From: Aldehydirespirator sp965116965
GTDB taxonomy: Bacteria > Actinomycetota > Acidimicrobiia > Acidimicrobiales > Aldehydirespiratoraceae
Assembly (NCBI GenBank): GCA_965116965.1
Contig: OZ220743.1
Location: 2,046,001 to 2,110,000 of the forward strand
Direction of reading: 5' to 3'
Length of the DNA stretch: 64,000 nucleotides
Part shown: positions 25,302 through 34,800 of the stretch, piece by piece
Layout of the letters: every line of letters begins with the position of its first letter
How positions within the stretch are numbered: position 1 is the stretch's first letter
Program-made: the position numbers and the translations under genes
Notes under the pieces: model-generated
Told to the model about the DNA's origin: nothing
The model's database searches: none
Seen by the model: only the letters and a program-made list of their open reading frames with translations

Positions 25302-27692
25302 ATGGCCGACACGACCAGCGACAAACCGGCCGAGACCTCGGCCGACGACTCCGGCGACGAGCGGCTCGCTCACCGGGGGCCGATCCAGACACTCCTCACG
25401 AGGCCGGAGATCGGGGCGCTGCTCGGCCTCGTCGGCGTGGGAGTGATGTTCTGGCTTGTGGCCGGCCAGTTCGGCACCGTCGGAGGCATAGCGAACTTCC
25501 TGGACACCGCGGCCATCCTCGGCATCATGGCCGTGCCGGTGGCACTGCTCATGATCGGGGGAGAGTTCGACCTGTCCTCGGGCGCCATGACCGGCGCCAC
25601 CGCCATGGTGGTGGTGCTGCTGAGCATAGATCCCGGCTCGGGCGGGGCCGGGCTGAACCTGTTCCTCGCCGTGCCGCTGACCTTGGCCCTGGCGCTGTCC
25701 ATCGGATGGTTCAACGGCACCGTGGTGGACAGGACGTCGCTGCCCAGCTTCATCGTCACCCTGGGCACGTTCTTCATCCTGTGGGGCGGCAAGCTCGGCT
25801 TCGCCAAGCTCTTCACCGACAAGGTGATCGTGGGCGACGGCGGCCAGCTCAAGGACGCCGGCGGCTTCGACTTCTGGAGCAGCATCTTCGGCGCGGAGTG
25901 GGTGCTCAATCCCCAGAAGGTCGAATCGGGCGAGATCGACGAGAACGGCCAGGCGATACTCGACATCGTCCCGGGAACCGGCCACCTCTGGGACGGCCGC
26001 GACTGGGCCTGGGCCGGGTTGCTCATCATCGGCGGCGCAGCCCTGCTGCTGGGTGTGCTGGAGCTCACCTACCGGCGCCGCCGCGCCTACAAGATGCCGG
26101 GCATCGTCTTCTCGGCGGCCGGTGTGGCCGTGGCCGTCGCGGGCTTCGCGTGCCTGCTCACCCAGGGAGGCTCCGCCTCCGAGTGGATCGGCGGCGTGCT
26201 GGTCGCGGCCGGCGTCCTGGCCGGAGTGTCGGGATGGTGCGTGGCCCGCTACGAGCCCGCCGATCGCAGCGGAGCCGGAGCCGCCGACTCGCCCGGGCTG
26301 AAGTATCGCATTGCCGCGGGCGTGGTCGGGATAGTGCTTGGTGTGCTGGCGGCGCTGCTGATGGACGCGGACAACACCGAGCGGCTCGGATTCCTGCCGG
26401 GTGCGGCTGGGCGGACCGTCTTCGCTATCGGCATAGCCGTTGCCGGCGTGCTGGCGGTGCTCGCGGCCATGGGCCGGATCCGGATGACCTACCCGTTGAT
26501 CGGCGCAGTCATCATGTTCATTCCGACCATCAGCTTCCTGGTCACCGGCCAGGGGGCCCGGGTGCTGCTCTTCGGCGGTCTCGCCGGAGTCGGCGTCATG
26601 CTGCTGGCGTCTGCGGCCGGCCGATCCCGGATGCCGCTGGCAGTCTCGCTGCTGTCGGCTGTGGCCGTGGTGGTTCTGGCCTTCTTCATCCAGGCGGAGT
26701 CCACATCCCGCAAGCTGCGGGTCGAGCTGTTCGTCGTCCTGCTGTTGATCGCGCTGCTGGTGGCCGTGGCCGCCCTGGCCGGCCACCTGTGCCAGAGGCG
26801 CCAGACGTCAGCGGCGCCGGCCGACCTCGGACCGTGGGCCCGGGTGGGCGCCATCGCCGGCCTGGCCGGTGTGGTCGTGTTCGCCGCCCTCGAACTGATC
26901 GACGGCGACGGGATCATCTACAGCGTCGTCATCGGAATCACCAAGGGAGCCTTGGCCGCCTTCGCGGTGTACGCCGTGGGCGCCCTCTACAAGCTGCTGT
27001 TCACCTCCGACGAGGGCACGGGTCGCGCCGTAGTGGTCGTCGGCGCCGGCCTGGTGGCGCTGAGCTTCATCGTCCGGCTGCTGTTCATCACCGAGGCGGA
27101 GGCGCTGGCCACCAACGCCCGGACCAGCTTCCGGGTCCAGGTGCTGTTCCTGCTGCTCTACGCGGCCGCGGGCACGTGGGTGCTGTCCAAGACACAGTTC
27201 GGCAACTGGATATTCGCGGTGGGCGGCAACAAGGAGGCGGCCCGGTCGGTGGGCGTGCCCGCCGCCCGCGCCAAGACCACGCTGTTCATGCTGGTGTCGG
27301 GCTCGGCGTGGCTGGCCGGGATGCTGATCGCCTTCCGACAGCTGTCGGTGCAGGCCGACGTCGGCAACGGCGACGAGTTCCGCTACATCATCGTGGCCGT
27401 GGTCGGCGGCAACCTGCTGACCGGCGGGTACGGGTCGGCGTTGGGCGCGGCCATCGGCGCGATCATCTGGGGCATGATCAGCCAGGGGATCGGCTTCGCG
27501 CTGTGGAACAGCAACTGGCAGTTCCTGGTGCTGGGCGCCCTGCTGCTGGTGGCCGTGATAGTGAACAACTACATCCGCGGCCGGGCCGAGAAGGCCCCGG
27601 TCAAGACGGAGAAAGCGAAACCCGATCAAGCGGAGATCACCATCGTCGTGCCCAAGGAACCCACCTCTGAGTCGAAGGAGGACCAGTCATGA
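25302..27692 (+). CDS. Sugar ABC transporter permease, oversized with multi-TM insertion
   Basis: Family BPD_transp_2 (ribose/xylose permeases) normally has 320-400 aa; this one has 796. The first ~200 residues (LMIGGEFDLSSGAMTGATAM, TLGTFFILWGG) and the last ~190 (AVGGNKEAARSVGVPAARAK, AVVGGNLLTGGYGSALGAA) are the two halves of a standard permease. Between about residues 230 and 600 lies an insertion of roughly ten or more hydrophobic segments separated by short charged loops. I chose the ATG at 25302, preceded by GGGGGACAT. The ATPase gene overlaps it by 4 bases. It is inferred to be part of the inositol importer. Confidence 0.85.
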   Translation: MADTTSDKPAETSADDSGDERLAHRGPIQTLLTRPEIGALLGLVGVGVMFWLVAGQFGTVGGIANFLDTAAILGIMAVPVALLMIGGEFDLSSGAMTGATAMVVVLLSIDPGSGGAGLNLFLAVPLTLALALSIGWFNGTVVDRTSLPSFIVTLGTFFILWGGKLGFAKLFTDKVIVGDGGQLKDAGGFDFWSSIFGAEWVLNPQKVESGEIDENGQAILDIVPGTGHLWDGRDWAWAGLLIIGGAALLLGVLELTYRRRRAYKMPGIVFSAAGVAVAVAGFACLLTQGGSASEWIGGVLVAAGVLAGVSGWCVARYEPADRSGAGAADSPGLKYRIAAGVVGIVLGVLAALLMDADNTERLGFLPGAAGRTVFAIGIAVAGVLAVLAAMGRIRMTYPLIGAVIMFIPTISFLVTGQGARVLLFGGLAGVGVMLLASAAGRSRMPLAVSLLSAVAVVVLAFFIQAESTSRKLRVELFVVLLLIALLVAVAALAGHLCQRRQTSAAPADLGPWARVGAIAGLAGVVVFAALELIDGDGIIYSVVIGITKGALAAFAVYAVGALYKLLFTSDEGTGRAVVVVGAGLVALSFIVRLLFITEAEALATNARTSFRVQVLFLLLYAAAGTWVLSKTQFGNWIFAVGGNKEAARSVGVPAARAKTTLFMLVSGSAWLAGMLIAFRQLSVQADVGNGDEFRYIIVAVVGGNLLTGGYGSALGAAIGAIIWGMISQGIGFALWNSNWQFLVLGALLLVAVIVNNYIRGRAEKAPVKTEKAKPDQAEITIVVPKEPTSESKEDQS

Positions 27693-28474
27693 GCACCGAG
27701 TTCCTCGAGATGAAGAACCTCTCGAAGTTCTACGGCAACATCATCGCCCTCACCGGAGTGACCACCACCGTCAACCCCGGGGAGGTGACGTGCATCCTCG
27801 GCGACAACGGCGCGGGCAAGTCCACCTTCATCAAGATCCTCGCCGGCGTGCACCAGCATGACGAGGGTGAGCTGCTGCTCGAGGGCGCCGAGGTGAGGTT
27901 CGCCTCGCCCCGCGAGGCCCTCGCGGCGGGCATCGCCACCGTGTATCAGGACTTGGCCATGGTGCCGTTGATGTCGGTGTGGCGGAACTTCTTCCTGGGC
28001 CAGGAGCCCAAGAAGGGCATGTGGCCGTTCCGCCAGATCGACATCGACAAGGCCAAGATGATCGCCAAGGAGGAGATGGCCAAGATGGGCATCGACATCC
28101 GCGACACCGAGCAGAGCGTGGGCACCCTGTCCGGTGGCGAGCGCCAGTCGGTGGCCATCGCCCGGGCCAGCTATTTCGGGGCCCGGGTGCTGATCCTCGA
28201 CGAGCCCACGTCCGCGTTGGGCGTGAAGCAGTCGGGTGTGGTGCTGCGCCGCATCGTGGAGGCGCGCGATCAGGGGCTGGCAGTGATCTTCATCACCCAC
28301 AACCCCCACCACGCCTACCCGGTGGGCGATCGGTTCGTGATCCTCAAGCGGGGTCGTGCGCTGGGCAACTGGGCCAAGGAGGAGCTGTCACAGGGAGAGT
28401 TGACTCAGCTGATGGCCGGCGGAGCCGAGCTTGAGGAGCTCCAGCACGAACTGGCCCAGGCCGGCACCGACTGA
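27689..28474 (+). CDS. Sugar ABC transporter ATP-binding protein
   Basis: A single-domain 261-aa ATPase of the fructose/xylose-importer type, not the duplicated RbsA type. Walker A is GDNGAGKST, the signature is LSGGERQSVAIARA, Walker B is VLILDEPTSALG, and the H-loop is FITHNPHHA. The ATG overlaps the permease stop (ATGA). With the lipoprotein and large permease it forms a complete importer. A dispersed repeat copy begins at its stop codon. Confidence 0.93.
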   Translation: MSTEFLEMKNLSKFYGNIIALTGVTTTVNPGEVTCILGDNGAGKSTFIKILAGVHQHDEGELLLEGAEVRFASPREALAAGIATVYQDLAMVPLMSVWRNFFLGQEPKKGMWPFRQIDIDKAKMIAKEEMAKMGIDIRDTEQSVGTLSGGERQSVAIARASYFGARVLILDEPTSALGVKQSGVVLRRIVEARDQGLAVIFITHNPHHAYPVGDRFVILKRGRALGNWAKEELSQGELTQLMAGGAELEELQHELAQAGTD

Positions 28475-28564
28475 GAGGCCGAGCGGATTGGCGCACGAAT
28501 CCGGCCCGTACGGCCGAGGCTGTGGCCCGAGCGGCCCTCGGGTCGCAGCGAACAAGAGCGGGAG
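28475..28564 (+). repeat. Dispersed 3'-end repeat, copy C
   Basis: Starting immediately after the ATPase stop: GAGGCCGAGCGGATTGG, a short variable part, then the core GTGGCCCGAGCGGCCCTCGG and GCAGCGAACAAGAGCGGGAG. The rest of the gap to 28683 has no gene that I can support. Confidence 0.7.
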
Positions 28565-28683
28565 ACGCGGCGCTGTGATGCGAGACGGCGTCACATGCCC
28601 GCGCGTGTTCCGAGGGTGATCCGCCCTCGCTCGTCGGCCCTCGTCGACTCGATGGCGGCATCCAACCCCTCCCCTCACCATCG

Positions 28684-29649
28684 ATGGCCGAACTCGAGTT
28701 GCTGACCGTCGGTCGCGTCAGCGTCGACCTCTATCCGCAACAGAGTGGCGTGCCCCTGAGCGGGGTGTCGTCGTTCGCCAAGTCGATCGGGGGCTCACCG
28801 ACCAATGTGGCGGTGGCCGCGGCTCGGCTGGGTCGCCGGGCCGCAGTGGTCACCCGAGTCGGCGACGACGGCTTCGGCGAGTACATCCGCACGGCGCTGG
28901 CCGAGCAGTTCGGGGTGGTCAACGACTTCGTGTCGGTGGATGCTCACTTGCGTACTGCCTTGGCCTTCTGCGCGCTGGATCCTCCCACCGACCCGCCGCT
29001 GCTGTTCTACCGGGAGCCGCGCGGCCCCGACATGAACCTCACCCTCGATGACATTCCCGAGGAGGCATACGAGGCGCCCGTACTGTGGGTGACCGGCTCG
29101 CGCTTCGCTCAAGAGCCGTCGCGCTCGGCCGTGCAAACCGTCCTGGAGAGGCGCAGCCGAGCCGAGCACACCGTGCTCGACCTGGACTACCGGCCCAGCT
29201 TCTGGCCGTCGCCGGCCGAGGCGTCCGAGCACATCGGAGCCGCAGTCGACCTCGCCACCGTGGCGGTCGGCAACCGGACCGAGTGCGGGATCGCCGTCGG
29301 CGCCGCCGATCCCGACCAGGCCGCCGACCGGCTGCTCGATCGGGGCGTGTCATTGGCGGTGGTGAAGATGGGCGCCGACGGGGTGTTGGTGGCCACGGGC
29401 GAGGGGCGGTCAGCCGTTCCACCGGTGCCGGTGGAGGTCGTGTGCGGGCTCGGCGCGGGCGACGCCTTCGGCGGAGCGCTGGCCGACGGGCTGCTGGCCG
29501 GACTCGACCCCGTCGAGATGGTCACGAGGGCCAATGCCGCCGGCGCGATCGTGGCCGGCCGGCTGACATGCGCCGATGCCATGCCCACCGCGGCCGAGAT
29601 CGATGCGGTGCTCGCCGGCGGGGATCCTTCCGAGGCCGAGGCGGCATGA
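28684..29649 (+). CDS. iolC: 5-dehydro-2-deoxygluconokinase IolC
   Basis: IolC phosphorylates 2-deoxy-5-keto-gluconate in myo-inositol catabolism. The 321-aa PfkB-family protein has TVGRVSVDLYPQQSGVPL and SFAKSIGGSPTNVAVAAARLG at the N-terminus, both typical of IolC. YREPRGPDMNLTLDDI lies in the middle, and the catalytic GLGAGDAFGGAL is at about residue 255. It lacks the fused C-terminal DUF2090 aldolase domain of many proteobacterial IolC proteins; a separate aldolase gene lies at 39.5 kb. Confidence 0.92.
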   Translation: MAELELLTVGRVSVDLYPQQSGVPLSGVSSFAKSIGGSPTNVAVAAARLGRRAAVVTRVGDDGFGEYIRTALAEQFGVVNDFVSVDAHLRTALAFCALDPPTDPPLLFYREPRGPDMNLTLDDIPEEAYEAPVLWVTGSRFAQEPSRSAVQTVLERRSRAEHTVLDLDYRPSFWPSPAEASEHIGAAVDLATVAVGNRTECGIAVGAADPDQAADRLLDRGVSLAVVKMGADGVLVATGEGRSAVPPVPVEVVCGLGAGDAFGGALADGLLAGLDPVEMVTRANAAGAIVAGRLTCADAMPTAAEIDAVLAGGDPSEAEAA

Positions 29650-30602
29650 GCCGGCCGGCGCCGTGGCGCATCTGGATCGACCGCCGTCCGCCGCCCGAGG
29701 TCTCCGTCCCCGACGACGTCGAGCTGACCGACGACCTCGCCGCGGCCGACGGCGCCGTGGTCGGAGCGGAGAAGTCTTGGGACTCCGACGCATGCCGCCG
29801 CCTGCCTCGCCTGAAGGTGGTGGCCCGCGCCGGCATCGGCTATGACAACGTGGCCGTCGCCGAGTGCGCCGCAGCCGGCGTGGCCGCCTGCAACGCTCCC
29901 GACGCTCCCACCGTGTCCACCGCCGAGCACGCCCTGGCGCTGCTGCTGGCCGTGTCCAAGCGCGTCAAGCCCGCCGAGCGCGGGCTGGCGGCCGGTCGGG
30001 GCGACTACCGGGTCAACCACCGCGCCCTGGAGCTCCAGGGCCGGACCCTGGGACTGCTGGGCTGCGGGCGCATAGGCAGCCGCGTGGGGCGCTACGGGGC
30101 CGCGCTCGGCATGAGGGTGCTGGTCCACGATCCCCATCTGGATCCCGCTCGCGTGGCCGAGACCAGCGAGCCGGTGGACCTCGACGGCCTGTGGCGCGAC
30201 AGCGACGCGGTGTCGCTGCACGCGCCCGCGACCGCGGCCACCCGCCACATCGTCGACGCCCGCGCCGTCGCGTCCATGAAGCCGGGGGTCATAATCATCA
30301 ACTGTGCTCGGGGCGCGCTGATCGACCACGACGCGCTGCTCGCCGGACTGGAGTCGGGCCGCATCTCCGGGGCCGGGCTCGATGTGACCGAGCCCGAGCC
30401 GCTGCCGGTGGGCCATCCGCTGCTCGAACGCGACGATGTGATCGTCACCCCGCACGTCGCGTCGTCGACCACCGCGGGAATGGTCAGGCTTCTCGACCAG
30501 GCGCTGGGCCAGGCAGCCCAGTGGCTGCGGGGAGGCAGCCCCGAGCACCTGCTCGATCCGGCCGCGGCCGATCCCGCCGTCGACCGCCGGAGGGCACGAT
30601 GA
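29646..30602 (+). CDS. D-2-hydroxyacid dehydrogenase (phosphoglycerate dehydrogenase-like)
   Basis: The 318-aa protein starts at an ATG overlapping the iolC stop. It has the NAD-binding motif GLLGCGRIGSRVGRYG, the D-isomer-specific dehydrogenase block HAPATAATRHIVDARAVASMKPGVIIINCARG, the Asp/Glu region LDVTEPEPLP and the catalytic His in VTPHVASST. Such enzymes oxidise or reduce 2-hydroxy acids. Its substrate in this cluster is unknown; a 2-keto/hydroxy acid product of an inositol derivative is possible. Confidence 0.88.
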   Translation: MSRPAPWRIWIDRRPPPEVSVPDDVELTDDLAAADGAVVGAEKSWDSDACRRLPRLKVVARAGIGYDNVAVAECAAAGVAACNAPDAPTVSTAEHALALLLAVSKRVKPAERGLAAGRGDYRVNHRALELQGRTLGLLGCGRIGSRVGRYGAALGMRVLVHDPHLDPARVAETSEPVDLDGLWRDSDAVSLHAPATAATRHIVDARAVASMKPGVIIINCARGALIDHDALLAGLESGRISGAGLDVTEPEPLPVGHPLLERDDVIVTPHVASSTTAGMVRLLDQALGQAAQWLRGGSPEHLLDPAAADPAVDRRRAR

Positions 30603-31774
30603 CCGCTAACCGGCGCATCGGGGTCGCGGTGATCGGCTTCGGCTGGATGGGTCAGGCCCACGCCCGGTCATACGCGCGCCTGCCGTTGATCTTCGACAGT
30701 CTCGACTACTGCGCCGAACTGACGGTGTGCGCCGACACGCTGGCGGAGCGGCGGACCGTCGCCCTGCGGGACTTCGGCTTTCGCGAGGCCACCGAGGACT
30801 GGCGGGCAGCGGTCGACCACCCCGACGTGGACGTGGTCGTGATCTGCGCGCCCAACATGGTGCACTGCGAGCTGGTCGAGGCAGCCGCCGCGTCGGGCAG
30901 GCACGTGTTCTGCGAGAAGCCCGTCGGCGGCACTCCCGCCCAGACGGCCCGGGCCGAGAAGGCCTGCCGTGACGCGGGGATCATCACCGGGGTCGGCTAC
31001 AACTACCGGTTCGTGCCGCTCGTGCAGCACGCCCGCAACCTGATAGAGGCGGGCGAGCTGGGCCAGATCACCAACTACCGGGGCCGGTTCTTCTCCATGT
31101 ACGGCGCCGATCCGCTCGGTCTGCTCAGCTGGCGCTTCCTGATCGATCAGGCCGGGCACGGCGTGTCCACCGACATCCTCAGCCACGCCGTCGACCTGGC
31201 CACGATGCTCAACGGCCCGATCCGGCGGGTGGTGGGAACCGGCGAGACGTTCATCAAGGAGCGGCCCCTGCCGTCCGCGTCGGGCACCCACTACGACCGG
31301 GGCGAGCCGGGCGACCCGGTCGGGGTGGTCACCAACGAGGACTACTTCGGGGCCATGGCCGTGTTCGCCAACGGCAGCCGCGGCACCTTCGAGGTGAGCC
31401 GGACGATGGTGGGGCCGCAGAGTCAGATGGCGTTCGACGTCCACGGCACCGACGGCGCGCTCAGCTGGAACTTCGAGACCATGAACCAGATGCGACTGTT
31501 CAACATCATCGAGGGCGACCGGGGCTACACCACCGTCTACGCCGGCGAACGACACCCGTATCACGCGGGCTTCGTCCCCGGCGAGGCCAACTCCATCGGG
31601 TTCGAGGACGTGGTGACCATCCAGGACCACGAGTTCCTGGCCGCAGTGGCCGAGGGCCGGCCCCATTCGGCGGGGATGGAGCAGGCGCTGGAGTATGTGA
31701 GCGTGCAGGCCGCGCTGCTGCGCAGCTGGGAGACCGGCGCCTGGGCGGACGTGGTCTCGGCAAGGATCGACTGA
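30599..31774 (+). CDS. Gfo/Idh/MocA-family oxidoreductase (inositol/inosamine dehydrogenase candidate)
   Basis: The 391-aa protein has an N-terminal Rossmann fold (VAVIGFGWMGQAHARSY), the family's EKP motif (HVFCEKPVGGTPAQT) and the substrate domain with DILSHAVDLATML, where a His of the HxxD-like pair is expected. The family includes IolG, IolW/IolX and rhizobial MocA. It differs clearly from the second family member at 36.3 kb, so a different inositol isomer or a substituted inositol may be the substrate. ATGA overlap with the preceding gene. Confidence 0.9.
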   Translation: MTANRRIGVAVIGFGWMGQAHARSYARLPLIFDSLDYCAELTVCADTLAERRTVALRDFGFREATEDWRAAVDHPDVDVVVICAPNMVHCELVEAAAASGRHVFCEKPVGGTPAQTARAEKACRDAGIITGVGYNYRFVPLVQHARNLIEAGELGQITNYRGRFFSMYGADPLGLLSWRFLIDQAGHGVSTDILSHAVDLATMLNGPIRRVVGTGETFIKERPLPSASGTHYDRGEPGDPVGVVTNEDYFGAMAVFANGSRGTFEVSRTMVGPQSQMAFDVHGTDGALSWNFETMNQMRLFNIIEGDRGYTTVYAGERHPYHAGFVPGEANSIGFEDVVTIQDHEFLAAVAEGRPHSAGMEQALEYVSVQAALLRSWETGAWADVVSARID

Positions 31775-31874
31775 GAGGCCGACCGGACGGGCGGACGATG
31801 CAGGGATCTTCCGAGACGCTGAGCGAGGCCGTGGCCCGAACGGCCCGTGAGTGCAAGCGAACAAGAGCGGGAGA
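31775..31874 (+). repeat. Dispersed 3'-end repeat, copy D
   Basis: Directly after the stop: GAGGCCGACCGGACGGGCGG, a variable 30 nt, then GAGGCCGTGGCCCGAACGGC, CCGTGAG and GCGAACAAGAGCGGGAGACG. The remainder of the gap up to 32021 shows no further gene. Confidence 0.7.
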
Positions 31875-32021
31875 CGCCGCGCGGCGACGCGAGGCGCCTC
31901 CACTGGCGCGAGCACGCTTCGAGAAGGTGCGGCGGCACACGGAAGCTGCTACCAAGAGACCCGACACTGTCGATTCCGGCGCGGATCGACCGGGGGTCGG
32001 GAGGCCACAGAGAGGCAGGCC

Positions 32022-33920
32022 ATGGAGACGGTAAGGCTCACTACTTCGGGGGCGGTGGTCCGCTACCTCGCAGCCCAGCGCATTGAGGTCGACGGCGACG
32101 CCGTGCCGCTGTTCGCGGGCGTGTTCGCCATCTTCGGCCACGGAAACGTCACCTGCCTGGGCCACGAACTGGAGCGGGCCGGCGACACGCTGCCCACCTG
32201 GCGAGGCCAGAACGAGCAGGGCATGGCCCTGGCTGCCTGCGGCTTCACCCGGGCCCACAAGCGGCGCCGGATCATGGTGGCCACCAGCTCGATCGGCCCG
32301 GGCGCCACCAACATGGTGACCGCGGCCGCGGTGGCGCTGTCCAACCGGCTGCCGCTGCTGCTGATCTCGGGCGACACCTTCGACCACCGCATCGTCGATC
32401 CGGTGCTGCAGCAGGTCGAGCACTTCGGTTCCCCCACCACCACCGTCAACGACGCCTTCCGGGCCGTGGTGCGCTTCTGGGACCGGATCACCACACCCGA
32501 GCAGGTCGTGCACTCGCTGCCGCACGCCGTCCACACCATGCTCGATCCGGGCGACTGCGGTCCGGCCTTCATCGGGCTGCCCCAGGACGTGCAGGGCGAC
32601 GCCTACGACTACCCGGCCCGCTTCTTCGCCGACACTGTGCACGAGATCCGCCGGCCCAGGCCTGACCGGGGCGAGCTGCGCCGCGCCGCGGAGGTGCTGG
32701 CCGGCGCGCAGCGTCCGCTGATCATCGCCGGCGGCGGCGTGCGCTGGTCGCTGGCCGAGGAGCAGCTGGCCGCCTTCGCGGAGGCCCACGGGATCCCGGT
32801 GGTGGAGACCACTGCGGGCCGCACGTCGCTGCCCGCCCACCATCCCCTCAACTGCGGACCGATCGGCGTGACCGGCTGCGTCTCGGGCAATGCCATGGCC
32901 GCGGAGGCCGACGTCGTGCTGGCGGTGGGCACCCGCCTCGGCGACTTCGTCACCGGCTCATGGACCGTGTTCTCCGACGAGGCCGCCCGCATCATCGGGT
33001 TGAACGCGGCCCGCTTCGACGCGGTCAAGCACCGGTCGTTCCCCCTGGTGGCCGACGCCGGGGAAGGCCTGGCCGAGCTGGGCGCGGCCGTCGGCGACTA
33101 CCGGGCCCCGCAGTCCTGGTCGGTGAGGGCCGCCTCCGAGACGGCCCAGTACCACGCGTACATCGACAAGATCGCCGCTCCGGTGACGCTGGGGACGTCC
33201 GGCGCCGACACCGACGGAGCCGACGCCGACGACCTCCCCACCTACGCGCAGGTCGTCGGCGCGGTCGACCGGGCCGCCGGCGCGTCCACCTACGTGGTCA
33301 CCGCCGCCGGGGGCTTCCCCGGCGAGCTGATCAGCGGGTGGCGCTCGCAGGGCGTCCACTCGTTCGACTGCGAGTACGGCTACTCGTGCATGGGGTATGA
33401 GATCTCGGGGGCCTGGGGGGCGAAGATGGCCATGCCCGACCGCGAGGTGATCGCCCTGGTCGGCGACGGCTCGTACCTGATGATGAACAGCGACCTCTAC
33501 AGCACGGTGCTGTCGGGGCACAAGCTCATCGTCATCGTCTGCGACAACGGCGGCTTCGCCATCATCGACCGGTTGCAGGTCTCCGCGGGCGGGGCGTCGT
33601 TCAACAACTTCATGTCGGACTGCCGCACCGACCGCACCGACGGCGCCGACGTCGTCGGAGTGGACTTCGCGGCCCACGCGGCCTCGATGGGCTGCGGCGC
33701 CGAGACGGTGCGCACGGTGGCTGAGCTCGAGGAGGCCATCGAGCGGGCCAGGGGCGCTGATCGCACCTACGTCATCGCGCTGAAGACCCATCCGAGCTCC
33801 TGGACCGAGGGAGGTGCCTTCTGGGAGGTCAGCGTGCCCGAGGTGAGCGGCCTCCCCGCGGTGCTCGAGGCCCGCGCCGGCTTCGACGAGGCCCGCTCCT
33901 CCCAGCGGGTGGGCTGGTGA
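32022..33920 (+). CDS. iolD: 3D-(3,5/4)-trihydroxycyclohexane-1,2-dione hydrolase IolD
   Basis: IolD is a ThDP enzyme that opens the ring of the diketo-inositol intermediate to 5-deoxy-glucuronate. The 632-aa protein has the N-terminal Glu and pyrimidine-binding region (FGHGNVTCLGHELE, RGQNEQGMALAACGF) and a central domain with LIIAGGGVRWS. The ThDP motif GDGSYLMMNSDLYSTVLSGH is near residue 485. The ATG at 32022 is preceded by AGAGG; the frame is open upstream into the repeat, which was excluded. Confidence 0.94.
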   Translation: METVRLTTSGAVVRYLAAQRIEVDGDAVPLFAGVFAIFGHGNVTCLGHELERAGDTLPTWRGQNEQGMALAACGFTRAHKRRRIMVATSSIGPGATNMVTAAAVALSNRLPLLLISGDTFDHRIVDPVLQQVEHFGSPTTTVNDAFRAVVRFWDRITTPEQVVHSLPHAVHTMLDPGDCGPAFIGLPQDVQGDAYDYPARFFADTVHEIRRPRPDRGELRRAAEVLAGAQRPLIIAGGGVRWSLAEEQLAAFAEAHGIPVVETTAGRTSLPAHHPLNCGPIGVTGCVSGNAMAAEADVVLAVGTRLGDFVTGSWTVFSDEAARIIGLNAARFDAVKHRSFPLVADAGEGLAELGAAVGDYRAPQSWSVRAASETAQYHAYIDKIAAPVTLGTSGADTDGADADDLPTYAQVVGAVDRAAGASTYVVTAAGGFPGELISGWRSQGVHSFDCEYGYSCMGYEISGAWGAKMAMPDREVIALVGDGSYLMMNSDLYSTVLSGHKLIVIVCDNGGFAIIDRLQVSAGGASFNNFMSDCRTDRTDGADVVGVDFAAHAASMGCGAETVRTVAELEEAIERARGADRTYVIALKTHPSSWTEGGAFWEVSVPEVSGLPAVLEARAGFDEARSSQRVGW

Positions 33921-33954
33921 GGAATGAGGGCCGTGTCTGGTAGCGGGTGGGCCG

Positions 33955-34800
33955 GTGGCTGATCCGGGCTCCTTCCGCGGCGGTGTGGCGCTGATCACGG
34001 GCGGCTCGCAGGGCCTCGGCTACGCCGTGGCGCAGCGGCTGGTCTCAGAGGGAGCGTCGGGCCTGCTGCTGGTCGGCCGGGACACCGTCAAGGGCGAAGC
34101 GGCCGCGGCATCCCTGCAAACTGAGCAGTGCCGGGCGGAGTTCCTGGCCGCCGACCTCGTCCGCGCCGACGCATGCGAGCGCGTCATCGCGGCCCTCGAT
34201 GAGAGCTTCGGCGCCTGCCACAGCTTCGTCAGCAGCGCGGCCATCACGGACCGCGGCACGGTTTGGGACACCACCCCCGAGCTGTGGGACGCAATGCTGG
34301 CCGTCAACGTCAAGGCGCCCGGATTGCTGAGCCAGGGAGTGGCGAGGATCATGGCCCGCGAGTCGATCGAGGGCACGATCGTGCTGATCGGGTCCATCGC
34401 GGGACGGGGAGGGCCGCCCAAGCTGCTGCCGTACTCCACTTCCAAGGGCGCGCTGGTGGCCATGACCCGCAACCTGGCCTTCGCCCTGATGCGCCACCGC
34501 ATCCGCGTGAACCTGCTGTGCCCGGGATGGATGGACACCCCCGCCGAGGACGTCGTGCAGCGCACGTTCGACGGCGCCGCCGACGGCTGGCTGGAGCGGG
34601 CCGAGGCCGAGATGCCGTTCGGCCGGCTGGTCAAGCCCGACGAGATCGCCCGCACCATCGTGCACCTGGCCACCCCCGAGTCGGGGATGATGACCGGCGC
34701 GGTGGTGGAGTGGGACCAGACCGTGCTGGGTGCCGGCGATTCGGTGTTCCCGGGACCGGGGTTGGGGCCACCGACCACGGGCGCGGGGGTGCCGCGGTGA
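33955..34800 (+). CDS. Short-chain dehydrogenase/reductase
   Basis: A 281-aa classical SDR with cofactor motif TGGSQGLG, the NAG-like segment SSAAITD, the catalytic Ser in LIGSIAG and YSTSKG (Tyr and Lys). The C-terminus is extended with a Pro/Gly-rich tail. Starting at GTG 33955, it overlaps the next gene by 4 bases. It may oxidise a hydroxyl of an inositol derivative or handle a product of the oxygenase next to it; the substrate cannot be read from the sequence. Confidence 0.88.
   Translation: MADPGSFRGGVALITGGSQGLGYAVAQRLVSEGASGLLLVGRDTVKGEAAAASLQTEQCRAEFLAADLVRADACERVIAALDESFGACHSFVSSAAITDRGTVWDTTPELWDAMLAVNVKAPGLLSQGVARIMARESIEGTIVLIGSIAGRGGPPKLLPYSTSKGALVAMTRNLAFALMRHRIRVNLLCPGWMDTPAEDVVQRTFDGAADGWLERAEAEMPFGRLVKPDEIARTIVHLATPESGMMTGAVVEWDQTVLGAGDSVFPGPGLGPPTTGAGVPR

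Noticed and set aside
25050..26786. 578-codon minus-strand frame rich in Gln/His/Gly opposite the permease
   Set aside because: Typical antisense of a GC-rich membrane-protein gene.
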